Below, in pieces: positions 8,570-16,798 of a DNA stretch of 64,000 nucleotides; position 1 is the stretch's first letter; the number at the start of each line of letters is the position of its first letter. This stretch comes from Pantoea rwandensis (GTDB lineage Bacteria > Pseudomonadota > Gammaproteobacteria > Enterobacterales > Enterobacteriaceae). Made by a program: the position numbers and the translations under genes. The DNA lies in contig NZ_MLFR01000028.1 in assembly GCF_002095475.1 (NCBI RefSeq), positions 1 through 64,000 on the forward strand. The letters run 5' to 3'. The notes under the pieces were generated by a model that made no database searches, had not been told where the DNA came from, and worked only from the letters and a program-made list of their open reading frames with translations.

Positions 8570-8598
8570 GAAAAAGCGCTGAACTGACAAGCATTGTT

Positions 8599-9663
8599 CT
8601 AACGCTTACTCAGTGCTTCCCACAGGCCCATCAGGTAAGTGGTGCCGAGTGCGCGGTCATACAAGCCATAGCCTGGGCGACCGGTTTCGCCCCAGATAAA
8701 GCGGCCGTGATCCGAACGGATGTAGCCATCGAAGCCGTTGTCATGCATCGACTGCAGCACTTTATACATATCCAGTGAACCGTATTCCGTCGGGTGCGCG
8801 CACTCGTAGAAATCTTTATCCTGAATAATCTTGATGTTACGCACGTGCGCAAACGGAATACGTTTGCGGCGAGAGAATTCCGCCAGAATGCCGTACACGT
8901 CGTTCTGCGGATCTTCCGCAATCGATCCGGTGCACAGCGTGATGCCGTTGGCCTCCGAATCCACCACATTACAGATCCAGTCGAGATCCTCGCGATTCTT
9001 CACAATGCGTGGCAGACCGAAGATCGAGTACGGTGGATCGTCAGGGTGGATCGCCATCTTCACGCCCACTTCTTCACATACCGGGATCACCGCTTTCAGG
9101 AAGTAAGCCAGGTTTTCACGCAATTTGGCATCATCGACATCTTTATATTGTGCGAACAGATCCTGCACTTTCGCCAGGCGCTCTGGTTCCCAGCCCGGCA
9201 GCGCGAAACCGTTCGAATTGCCGAGGACTTCCTGCACCACTTCGTCGAGGCTCTTATCGATGCCTTTCTTTTCGAACGCCATGGTGATTGAGCCGTCTGG
9301 CAGCACGTAGTTCATGTCGGTCTTCATCCAGTCAAACACCGGCATGAAGTTGTAGCAGATCACCTTCACGCCCACTTCGGCGAGGTTGCGGATGCTCTGC
9401 TTATAATTCTCGATATATTGATCGCGGCTCGGCAGGCCGATCTTGATGTCGTCGTGAATGTTCACGCTCTCGATCACTTCGACCGTCAGCCCGGCGGCAT
9501 GCACCTGATCAACCAGTGCTTTAATCTTATCCTTGGGCCAGGTTTCCCCGACGGGCACATCGTACAGTGCGCCGACCACGCCGCGTACACCCGGCACCTG
9601 GCGAATATATTCCAGCGAAACTTTATCTTCTTTCGGACCAAACCAACGCATTGTCAGTTGCAT
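8599..9663 (-). CDS. uxuA: Mannonate dehydratase, short form
   Basis: A TIM-barrel protein of the UxuA family that dehydrates D-mannonate to 2-keto-3-deoxy-D-gluconate in glucuronate catabolism. Recognisable stretches are RWFGPKEDKVSLEYIRQVPG, ICYNFMPVFDWMKTDMNYVL, KMAIHPDDPPYSIFGLPRIV, TLCTGSIAEDPQND and IRSDHGRFIWGETGRPGYG. It is about 354 residues, near the shorter form known from Gram-positive bacteria and unlike the ~394-residue E. coli enzyme. The start at 9663 (MQLTMRWFG, after GGTGGATGAG) is preferred; an in-frame ATG at 9681 has no ribosome site. No uxuB, uxaC or kdgK lies beside it, so it is a stand-alone gene here. Confidence 0.88.
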   Translation of the reverse strand: MQLTMRWFGPKEDKVSLEYIRQVPGVRGVVGALYDVPVGETWPKDKIKALVDQVHAAGLTVEVIESVNIHDDIKIGLPSRDQYIENYKQSIRNLAEVGVKVICYNFMPVFDWMKTDMNYVLPDGSITMAFEKKGIDKSLDEVVQEVLGNSNGFALPGWEPERLAKVQDLFAQYKDVDDAKLRENLAYFLKAVIPVCEEVGVKMAIHPDDPPYSIFGLPRIVKNREDLDWICNVVDSEANGITLCTGSIAEDPQNDVYGILAEFSRRKRIPFAHVRNIKIIQDKDFYECAHPTEYGSLDMYKVLQSMHDNGFDGYIRSDHGRFIWGETGRPGYGLYDRALGTTYLMGLWEALSKR

Positions 9664-10044
9664 AATCTCATCCACCGTCATCGTGTTGCTGCGATAACTG
9701 TTAAACTACCATTCTAGTAAACATGATGACAGCATCGCCCAGCGAATAACCCTTGATCCGCGTCACAGAACGTAATTCTTTCGGCTGGGGAGGTGTTTAG
9801 GGGTTCGGCGCGAAATTTGATGCAGATGCCGAGCGCATTGAGGAATGATTTGCTTCGTGAGTGGGCGCGTATTCCACTGCCTGCTTTCGCTAAAGAAAGT
9901 TTTGTTAACTGAATTTTCAGGATAATTTCGCCGTTCCGTCTGAGGTCCGCGCAATTTACCGCTGCTGATCGGCTTTTCATTTGTTTTATTTACAGAAACT
10001 TCCAGGCAGGCAAAATAGCTCTTATTTCCTCTCCGACCGTCATT
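9664..10044. other. Intergenic region between uxuA and the diguanylate cyclase gene
   Basis: A 381-base divergent promoter region. I see short inverted repeats (CTTTC-GCTAAA-GAAAG near 9889-9904; ACTACCATTCTAGT near 9704-9717, close to the uxuA start) but no confident promoter or known operator. The short ORFs here have no ribosome site and no protein-like features. Confidence 0.5.
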
Positions 10045-10992
10045 ATGTCCGAAGAAGCGCTACGTCAGCAGATTCAGAATCTGAAAAAGCATAATGCGCG
10101 CTTAAAGCGCATAGCGCATGACGCGCGTAACAAGCTGAGTGCGGCGCTGGATGGAACCGGTTTATGTCTGTGGCAGTTGGATATTCCTAGCGGCAAGCTG
10201 GTGATTTTCAATCGTCGCTGGGGCTCAATGCTGGGTTTTCAGCCGAAAGAGACCAAAGCGCAGTTTGACGTCTGGCGTGATCGCCTGCATCCCGACGATG
10301 CCGATGAGGTATTGAAAGCCTTTTACGATCATATAGAAGGGCGCGCGCCCTACTATGAAGCGCTGCACCGCATGCTGGGTAAGAATGACAAAATTACCTG
10401 GGTACTGGATCGCGGCCGTGTCACCGAGTGGGACGAAGAGGGCAATCCCCTCAAAGTCACCGGCACCCACATCGATATGACCAAAGAGAAGCAGTACGAA
10501 GCGCAGCTTTCCTCTCTGGCGCATCACGATCCGCTGACCGGCCTAACCAACCGCCACGCGCTGCAAACTCATTTCACCAAGATGAAAGCGCAGGGACCCT
10601 TGTGTATCGCCTTTATCGACCTCGATAACTTCAAGCATGTTAACGACACCCTCGGCCATCGCAGTGGTGATGAAGTATTGATTCAGCTCAGCCAACGCAT
10701 CAGTGATTTGTTGCCACCGAATGTGGTTGTCGGACGCCTGGGCGGAGACGAATTCGTGTTGCTCATGCCGTTCCTGATCGATTTTCCTAAGGTGCGCATC
10801 ATGATGAATGCGGTGTTGGATGCCGCACTCACGCCGTTTGATGTCGATAACGGCCATGCGCAGATCGGTGCCTCGATTGGCGTGGCACCGGTTCAGGAGC
10901 ATCACACTTTTGATGAGGCGCTGACGCGCGCCGATGAAGCGATGTATTTGATTAAGAAGAACGGCAAGCAAGGCTTTGGTTTGGCGGGGTAA
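10045..10992 (+). CDS. PAS-GGDEF diguanylate cyclase
   Basis: A 315-residue cytoplasmic protein. A short N-terminal coiled coil (about 1-35) leads to a PAS domain with PAC tail (about 36-150: LDGTGLCLWQLDIPSGKL ... VTGTHIDMTKEKQ) and a GGDEF domain (about 155-315). The active-site motif GGDEF is at residues 233-237 (RLGGDEFVLL), so c-di-GMP synthesis is likely. The usual inhibitory RxxD site, expected just before the motif, is replaced by a PPNV-like stretch, so product feedback through that site is probably absent. The gene is monocistronic, with a family B repeat directly after its stop. The PAS ligand is unknown. Confidence 0.9.
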   Translation: MSEEALRQQIQNLKKHNARLKRIAHDARNKLSAALDGTGLCLWQLDIPSGKLVIFNRRWGSMLGFQPKETKAQFDVWRDRLHPDDADEVLKAFYDHIEGRAPYYEALHRMLGKNDKITWVLDRGRVTEWDEEGNPLKVTGTHIDMTKEKQYEAQLSSLAHHDPLTGLTNRHALQTHFTKMKAQGPLCIAFIDLDNFKHVNDTLGHRSGDEVLIQLSQRISDLLPPNVVVGRLGGDEFVLLMPFLIDFPKVRIMMNAVLDAALTPFDVDNGHAQIGASIGVAPVQEHHTFDEALTRADEAMYLIKKNGKQGFGLAG

Positions 10993-10998
10993 ATTCAC

Positions 10999-11074
10999 CG
11001 TAGTGACGCGATTTATTGCGCACCGCTCAGCGACAGCGCCGCTTCAGGCACGCGCGATAAATCGCGCAGCTACG
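10999..11074. repeat. Family B paired-hairpin repeat
   Basis: A left hairpin around GACGCGATTTATTGCGC and a right hairpin CGCGCGATAAATCGCGC flank a middle CTCAGCGACAGCGCCGCTTCAG. The ends are CGTAGTG and CAGCTACG. It is nearly identical in layout to 50744-50819. It lies between convergent genes and could also act in transcription termination. Confidence 0.8.
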
Positions 11075-11104
11075 AATGGTGCGGCGTTGGGCACCGCACC
11101 GAAA

Positions 11105-12976
11105 TTAAAACGCAAAGCAAGAACAGCCGAGCGCACCCCAGAATGCATTGTTATCGGAAACCGGCACGGATGACTGACGTGCCACATCGTGCGAGTGGCT
11201 GTGTACACCACAAGGGCCGCTACACTGGTGCACTTTTGGCATCATCGCCGCACGACCACTGGCTTGCGGTGGTGCGCTGCGATAGTGGCCCGGTACGTTG
11301 ACCACCGGTGACCACTCCGGCAGCACCGGCACCGGTGGTGGAGACAGCGGCGTGAACCCGCCAGCGGCATACACCACTTCACCATCGACCAGCGTCAACA
11401 CGGATTCAATCCCTTTAATTTCCTCTTCTGGCACGCTGAAGAAATCTTTCGACAACAGCACCAGATCCGCCAGCTGACCAACTTTGATCTCACCTTTGGC
11501 ATTTTGTTCGCTGGAGAACCACGCGCTGCCTTTGGTCCACAACATCAGTGCGGTTTCACGATCGATACGAGCATTATCATCGTACAACTGCAAGCCGCCC
11601 ACGGTACGGCCTGAAACCAGCCAGTAGAGCGCAGTCCATGGGTTATAACTGGCCACGCGGGTGGCATCCGTCCCTAAACCTACCGGCACGCCCGCCTCCA
11701 ACATCCGTGCAACCGGCGGGGTCTGTTTCGCCGCTTCTTTGCCGTAGCGGTCAACAAAGTATTCCCCCTGAAACGCCATACGATGCTGCACCGCCAGCCC
11801 ACCGCCCAACGCTTTCACACGTTCAATGTTGGCCTCGGTAATGGTTTCTGCGTGGTCAAAGAACCAGTGCAAGCCGTTGAACGGAATGTCGCGGTTTACT
11901 TTTTCAAACACGTCCAGCATGCGGCTGATCGATTCGTTATAGGTGGCATGCAGGCGGAACGGCCAGCGATGCTCAACCAAGTGACGCACCACGCGCTCCA
12001 GTTCATCTTCCATGCCCGGTGCGAGATCGGGACGTGGCTCAAGGAAGTCTTCGAAATCGGCCGCGGAGAACACCAGCATCTCACCTGCACCATTGTGACG
12101 CAGGAAATCCGTGCCCTGGCCCGGCTTCAGCATATCGGTCCATTTCTCAAAATCTCCCAATTCGTTACCGGGATTTTGGGTGAACAGGTTATAGGCGATA
12201 CGCACCGTCAGCTGCATTTTAGCGTGTAGCTCAGAAATCACATCGTAATCATCGGGATAGTTCTGGAAGCCGCCACCAGCATCAATGGCGCTGGTCAGGC
12301 CGAGGCGATTCAGTTCACGCATAAACTGACGGGTGGAGTTGACCTGTTGCTCCAGCGGCAGCTTGGGGCCTTTCGCCAGCGTGGCGTACAGCAGCATGGC
12401 GTTAGGGCGGGCAATCAGCATACCGGTTGGATTGCCATTGCTGTCGCGCTGGATCTCACCGCCCGGCGGGTTTGGCGTGTCTTTGGTATAACCCACCACG
12501 CGCAGTGCGGCGCGGTTGAGTAGGGCGCGATCGTACAGGTGCAGAATGAATACTGGCGTATCCGGCGCGGCAGCGTTGATCTCATCCAGTGTGGGCATAC
12601 GACGTTCTGCAAACTGGAACTCACTCCAGCCGCCGACCACGCGTACCCACTGGGGTGATGGCGTACGCAGTGCCTGTTCGCGCAGCATGCGCAGCGCGTC
12701 GGCGAGAGAAGGAACACCTTCCCAGCGCAATTCCAGGTTGTAGTTGAGGCCGCCGCGAATCAGGTGTAGGTGTGAATCATTAAGACCGGGAATGCCGGTG
12801 TGGCCTTTCGCATCAATGATTTGAGTATCGTTGCCTGCAAATTGCATGACTTCCGCTTCGCTGCCGACGGCAAGAAATTTGCCATCTTTAATCGCGACTG
12901 CGGTGGCGAGAGGGTTGGCGCGATCCACGGTGTGGAATTTGCCGTTGGTAAAAATCAGTGAGGCCGTTGTCATCAT
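11105..12976 (-). CDS. YtcJ-like amidohydrolase with Cys/His-rich tail
   Basis: A 623-residue protein of the metal-dependent amidohydrolase superfamily (YtcJ group). The metal motif HLHL is at about residues 69-72 (GLNDSHLHLIRGG); later marks are HWFFDHAETITE, QHRMAFQGEYF and GLGTDATRVASYNPW, with the C-terminal composite domain SVLTLVDGEVVYAAGG. The last ~55 residues form an unusual Cys/His tail (HQCSGPCGVHSHSHD ... CSCFAF). The start at 12976 follows GGAGAAG; an adjacent ATG at 12973 is also possible. It lies 16 bases downstream of the ABM-domain gene, and a divergent LysR gene probably controls both. Substrate unknown. Confidence 0.85.
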   Translation of the reverse strand: MMTTASLIFTNGKFHTVDRANPLATAVAIKDGKFLAVGSEAEVMQFAGNDTQIIDAKGHTGIPGLNDSHLHLIRGGLNYNLELRWEGVPSLADALRMLREQALRTPSPQWVRVVGGWSEFQFAERRMPTLDEINAAAPDTPVFILHLYDRALLNRAALRVVGYTKDTPNPPGGEIQRDSNGNPTGMLIARPNAMLLYATLAKGPKLPLEQQVNSTRQFMRELNRLGLTSAIDAGGGFQNYPDDYDVISELHAKMQLTVRIAYNLFTQNPGNELGDFEKWTDMLKPGQGTDFLRHNGAGEMLVFSAADFEDFLEPRPDLAPGMEDELERVVRHLVEHRWPFRLHATYNESISRMLDVFEKVNRDIPFNGLHWFFDHAETITEANIERVKALGGGLAVQHRMAFQGEYFVDRYGKEAAKQTPPVARMLEAGVPVGLGTDATRVASYNPWTALYWLVSGRTVGGLQLYDDNARIDRETALMLWTKGSAWFSSEQNAKGEIKVGQLADLVLLSKDFFSVPEEEIKGIESVLTLVDGEVVYAAGGFTPLSPPPVPVLPEWSPVVNVPGHYRSAPPQASGRAAMMPKVHQCSGPCGVHSHSHDVARQSSVPVSDNNAFWGALGCSCFAF

Positions 12977-12992
12977 CTCTTCTCCAGTTAGA

Positions 12993-13553
12993 TTACGCGT
13001 TGCGGCCAATCAGCCACTGTTTCAACACACGAGTGACCATCGGCATCCACAGGAACACCACCAGTGCCACCACGCTGGCATCATTCAGCAAGTGGCCCCA
13101 CAGCGTGCCGTGCGCGGCGGGCAATACCTGATTCCAGAACCACGGCACCAGGTTGGTTGAGGGGAAAATCACCCCCAGCGTCAGTAAGTATTGTTTCCAT
13201 TTCGGCGGTTTGACCTGGCCTTTTTGTGTTGGGGTAAACCAGAAAGCGGCACCGGGGCGTACTTCAATATGCTCCGGCTGGGCCAGCATCGTTGGCAGGT
13301 CTTTGATCAACGCTTTGCGCTGATCGGATTTTAACCAGGCGTACAGCTCATCCAGTCCGGTAAAACGGATCAGCACGGTGTAGGCGCTATCGCCGTGGAC
13401 CGGACGCAGCACGTTAACGCCAAGGTGGCCGGGAAAGCTGGCGGCTTGCGGCATGATGGTATCGAGCCATTGTTCATAGTCAGCCTGCTTTTCAGGCAGG
13501 ATGCTGTGAGTAATCACCAGCGTCACATGGTTGGCCTGTTGTGAGTAATTCAT
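12993..13553 (-). CDS. ABM-domain protein with C-terminal membrane segments
   Basis: 186 residues: an N-terminal antibiotic-biosynthesis-monooxygenase (ABM) ferredoxin-like domain (about 10-95, with HVTLVITHSILPEKQADYEQW and FPGHLGVNVLRP), followed by two hydrophobic segments (about 120-140 and 155-180). Proteins of this layout are annotated as ABM-family membrane proteins of unknown function. The ATG at 13553 follows AAGGA by 8 bases and is preferred over the upstream in-frame ATG at 13568. It is the first gene of a two-gene operon with the amidohydrolase. Confidence 0.82.
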   Translation of the reverse strand: MNYSQQANHVTLVITHSILPEKQADYEQWLDTIMPQAASFPGHLGVNVLRPVHGDSAYTVLIRFTGLDELYAWLKSDQRKALIKDLPTMLAQPEHIEVRPGAAFWFTPTQKGQVKPPKWKQYLLTLGVIFPSTNLVPWFWNQVLPAAHGTLWGHLLNDASVVALVVFLWMPMVTRVLKQWLIGRNA

Positions 13554-13683
13554 GGTGTATTCCTTCATTTTCCGCTGGTGAAAGTGCTTGCTTCGTTGAG
13601 TAAAAAAATACGAAATGAGAGCGTTTATTGATAACGGATAGATTTTGGGTTGTTGTTCAACAATTTTTGGGGAGAGATGGGGA

Positions 13684-14592
13684 ATGCGTTTAAACCTTGA
13701 AGCGCTGCTGATTTTGGATGCGCTGGATCGTCACGGCACCTTTGCGGCAGCGGCGGCGCGCTTGTTTAAAACCGCCTCGGCATTGAGCTACACCGTGCAA
13801 AAAATGGAGAGCGATCTAAAAATAACGCTGCTGGATCGCTCCGGCCATCGCGCGACGTTTACGCCAACGGGCCGTCTGATGCTGGATAAAGGCCGCACCC
13901 TGCTGCGTGCCGTGAATGAATTAGAACAACAGGCTCGCTATGTGGAGAGTGGCTGGGAGAGCCAGTTGGTGATCAGCGTGGATGCCTCATTACCTTTTCG
14001 TATTCTCACACCCTTGATCGATCAGTTTTATCAGGAACATCCCCACACTCAACTGCAGTTCCGCCAGGACGTACTTTCAGGCTGCTGGGAAGCGCTGAAT
14101 TATGGCGAAGCGGACATTGTCTTTGGCGCGGTGCAAGAACCCGCCACGCGCAAAGAGATTGTCTGCCAGCCGCTGGGCTGGTTGGAGTATGTGTTTGCCG
14201 TTGCGCCAGATCATCCCCTCGCTTCAGCCCCTGAACCGCTGCTGCGCGAGCAGATCCGTCAGTATCGTGCGGTGACAGTGCATGACTCCTCACGGCATGG
14301 TGCAGGCATTGACCTACGTGTGCTGGATGAACAGAAAACGCTGAGCGTGCATGACTTCCCGGCAAAATTGCAGGCGCAGCTGGATGGTTTAGGCTGCGGT
14401 TATTTGCCGCTGTATCTGGCGAAACCTCATCTGGAGAGTGGGGCGCTGGTGGCGCGCCAGTTGGATAGCGAATGTCGTCGTGATATGGCGTATTTGGCAT
14501 GGAATGAAACGGCCTGTGGCAATGCGGCAACATGGTGGCGCGAGCGCTTGCTCACGCTGCCAGGCTTGCAGGAGATTTATTCTCCTGCGTAA
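13684..14592 (+). CDS. LysR-family transcriptional regulator
   Basis: 302 residues: an N-terminal helix-turn-helix (RLNLEALLILDALDRHGTFA ... TASALSYTVQKMESDL) and a LysR-type effector domain (about 90-300). The start at 13684 sits behind GGGGAGAGATGGGG. It is divergent from the ABM/amidohydrolase operon across ~130 bp, the classic LysR arrangement, so it probably regulates that operon and itself. Its stop codon lies within an 8-12 bp direct repeat that borders the 366-bp element. Confidence 0.88.
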   Translation: MRLNLEALLILDALDRHGTFAAAAARLFKTASALSYTVQKMESDLKITLLDRSGHRATFTPTGRLMLDKGRTLLRAVNELEQQARYVESGWESQLVISVDASLPFRILTPLIDQFYQEHPHTQLQFRQDVLSGCWEALNYGEADIVFGAVQEPATRKEIVCQPLGWLEYVFAVAPDHPLASAPEPLLREQIRQYRAVTVHDSSRHGAGIDLRVLDEQKTLSVHDFPAKLQAQLDGLGCGYLPLYLAKPHLESGALVARQLDSECRRDMAYLAWNETACGNAATWWRERLLTLPGLQEIYSPA

Positions 14593-14597
14593 TGCCT

Positions 14598-14963
14598 GAT
14601 GCTTGTCCGTTAAGGGGCTCTTCAGGTGAGGCTGTCGTTTTCTTAGAGTAGCAGCCTTTTCAATTGCACGATTGAGCATGCTGGTGCGGGCCACAGCACC
14701 CTTTCCAACAGCGTAAACAGATGTTAGCAAGCAGGCTGGGGCCGCTCTGGGGATGGCATTTCACAGCGCTGAACGGAATGAGGAAGCCAGGAGAGCCAGC
14801 ATGGATGCTGGCGAAAGGCGCAGCCGGGACAGGGAAAGTCCCGTCTGCGCCGGTCCGTCAGGCGGACGAGAGAAGTGAAGGTACCGCGTCAGCGGCGCGA
14901 GGACAGCCAGCCCCAGAGCGGCACCAGACTGCGTTATCACCTAATGCTTAACTGACAGGTATC
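14598..14963. mobile_element. 366-bp non-autonomous element with inverted ends and folded core
   Basis: Imperfect 17-bp terminal inverted repeats (GATGCTTGTCCGTTAAG at 14598-14614; CTTAACTGACAGGTATC at 14947-14963; 14 of 17 pair). It is flanked one base out by direct repeats CTGCGTAAYGCC at 14585-14596 and 14965-14976 (11 of 12 identical). Inside is a 17-bp stem with one mismatch (14741-14757 with 14906-14922) closing several hairpins: 14795-14812, 14817-14851 (two-tiered), 14853-14867 and 14884-14895. The left-end motif recurs at 21208-21223, right after ytfH, and inverted at 8581-8594. No transposase is inside, and the short open frame at 14721-14951 is a by-product. I do not recognise a named family. 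Confidence 0.55.
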
Positions 14964-14991
14964 ACTGCGTAACGCCCCTACAAACTTTCGC

Positions 14992-16581
14992 TTAAATCGC
15001 AATGTGATGGCTTACCTGTGGTGCGTCATCGCCCTGATGATATTGCAGTACCGCTTGCTGTAGCTCGGCATCGGCGTGGGAAACACGCTGGTGCTGGCGC
15101 ATATGCTCCTGCCATGACTCCACCATAAACCACTCCAGCAGCGCGGTTGGATCATCGGTTTGCTCCATCAATCCCCATGAATAGGCCCCATCGCGGCGAC
15201 GGGATTGCGCCAACTTATGAATTGCGCGTTTGAACGCTGCACGGTCTTCCTGCGGTACGCGGTAGCGAATCTGAATCAACACCGGCCCACGACGCACATC
15301 CACCTCTTCATGAACAACGGGGGTAGCCCAGTGCTGTGCCGGTTGCAGATCGGCCTCACCCGCAGGCAGCGCCAGACGTTTCAGCAGCAAGCCACTGAGC
15401 ACCAGACCCGCGCCTGCAATCAGCAGTGTGGTAGCCAGACCCAGCTGCTGTGCGATTAAACCCCAGGCCAGGCTGCCACCCGCCAGTGTGCCGTTGAACA
15501 CCATCAGATAGACCGCCAAACCACGACCGCGCACCCAATCCGGCAATACCGCTTGTGCCACGCCATTCAACGTGGTGAGCGCAATAATCCAGCCCACGCC
15601 CAATACCAGCATCAACAGCAGCGCCAGCCACTGGGGCGGGCTCATGGCCAGCGCCAGCATCACCAGTGCGCTCAGTACCGCAGAGAGCAACATTAAGCCG
15701 TCGTTACTCAGTTTGCTGCGCAGACGCGGCAGCAGCAGTGCACCGGCAATGGCACCGCCACCGACGGCACCCAGCAGCAGGCCATAGAATCCTGCCGTGC
15801 CATGCAGCATGGTGCGTGCTACCAGCGGCAGTAACGCCCAAATGGCACTTGCAAAGGCGAAATACATCGCGGCGCGCAACAGGACTCGGTGCAATTCACG
15901 GCTGGCTTTGACATAGCGCAGACCAGCACGGAACGCGCCAAAGAAGTGCTCATTCAGCTCGGTCTTGGCTTTAGCGGGGCGCTTCCAGTACAGCAGAGCC
16001 GCGATGACGAAAAAATAACTTGCGACATCGGCACCGTAGGCAGCCATAGCGCCTAAACTTGCCAGCAGCAAACCGCCCGTGGCCGGCCCAATGGCGCGGG
16101 CAATATTAATACCTAACGAGTTAAGCGCTACCGCGTTTTTCAGCTCATGACGCGGCACCAGTTCCGGCACAATCGCCTGCCATGCGGGGCCGAATAGCGC
16201 AGCGCCAATACCGCCGACGAAGGTCAGGCCGATCAGCCACTCTACGGTGAGCCAGTTGTTATGCGACAGCACCAGTAACGTGCCGCTGACGCTCGCCATC
16301 AACACCTGCACGACAATCAACAGACGGCGGCGATCGACAATATCGGACAGCACGCCCGCCGGCAGCGCCAGTAAAAACACCGGCAAGGTGGCGGCGGTTT
16401 GCATTAAGGCCACGGCGGTGGGGTTATCGGATAAACCGGTGACCAACCAGGCGCTGGCGACATCGCGGATAAAGCTGCCGGTGTTGCCGAGGACTGAAGC
16501 GGTCCAGATCAGGGCGAATAGCCCGTAGCCGAAGGGGGAAAAGGCACCGCCGTGTGGCGCTGTTGGGTTTTGCTGGCTCAT
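14992..16581 (-). CDS. MFS exporter with C-terminal ABM-like domain
   Basis: About 529 residues. The first ~400 form a 12-helix MFS transporter of the EntS/MFS_3 group (FALIWTASVLGNTGSFIRDV; GVLSDIVDRRRLLIVVQ). The last ~105 residues form a soluble ferredoxin-like domain (PVLIQIRYRVPQEDRAAFK ... LLEWFMVESWQEHMRQHQRV) resembling ABM domains. Three ATGs in a row occur at 16587, 16584 and 16581; the third has the best spacing to AGGA. The substrate is unknown. It is divergent from the chloroperoxidase-like hydrolase across a region rich in TTGTC/GACA repeats, suggesting shared control. Confidence 0.87.
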   Translation of the reverse strand: MSQQNPTAPHGGAFSPFGYGLFALIWTASVLGNTGSFIRDVASAWLVTGLSDNPTAVALMQTAATLPVFLLALPAGVLSDIVDRRRLLIVVQVLMASVSGTLLVLSHNNWLTVEWLIGLTFVGGIGAALFGPAWQAIVPELVPRHELKNAVALNSLGINIARAIGPATGGLLLASLGAMAAYGADVASYFFVIAALLYWKRPAKAKTELNEHFFGAFRAGLRYVKASRELHRVLLRAAMYFAFASAIWALLPLVARTMLHGTAGFYGLLLGAVGGGAIAGALLLPRLRSKLSNDGLMLLSAVLSALVMLALAMSPPQWLALLLMLVLGVGWIIALTTLNGVAQAVLPDWVRGRGLAVYLMVFNGTLAGGSLAWGLIAQQLGLATTLLIAGAGLVLSGLLLKRLALPAGEADLQPAQHWATPVVHEEVDVRRGPVLIQIRYRVPQEDRAAFKRAIHKLAQSRRRDGAYSWGLMEQTDDPTALLEWFMVESWQEHMRQHQRVSHADAELQQAVLQYHQGDDAPQVSHHIAI

Positions 16582-16654
16582 CATCATGTTCCTGTCAGTG
16601 TGCGATGTCTGCACCTTACGAAGCCCACGATGCGCTTGATAGCGGAAAAAATAG

Positions 16655-16714
16655 GTCAACTTGTCCAGGCTTTTTTGACAGCTGGACAGGGCAAAAATCT
16701 TTGAACAAGTTGTC
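16655..16714. promoter_or_regulatory. Repeated TTGTC/GACA sites between MFS and hydrolase genes
   Basis: Inverted copies GTCAACTTGTCC (16655-16666), TTGACAGCTGGACAGG (16675-16690) and GAACAAGTTGTC (16703-16714) are spread over 60 bp of the divergent region. ACTTGT and ACAAGT are mirror images of each other. This looks like a multi-site operator. No cognate regulator is identified. Confidence 0.4.
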
Positions 16715-16798
16715 AAAATCTCTGCTTTAGGTTTTTCCGATAGCTCGATGTAGTTTGATTGGCAGACACAACATCACTCACTTTACGGAGCAAAAAAC

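Noticed and set aside
8281..8778. Open frames of 62-165 codons across the 16-bp array on both strands
   Set aside because: A 16-base period with no stop codons opens all frames. The peptides are simple repeats, have no ribosome site and run into uxuA antisense.
9714..9980. Minus-strand 88-codon ORF between uxuA and the cyclase gene
   Set aside because: It covers the shared promoter region, has no ribosome site and gives a peptide without protein-like features.
14721..14951. 76-codon ORF inside the 366-bp element
   Set aside because: It lies across strongly paired stems, with no ribosome site and low-complexity composition. The structure explains the sequence better.
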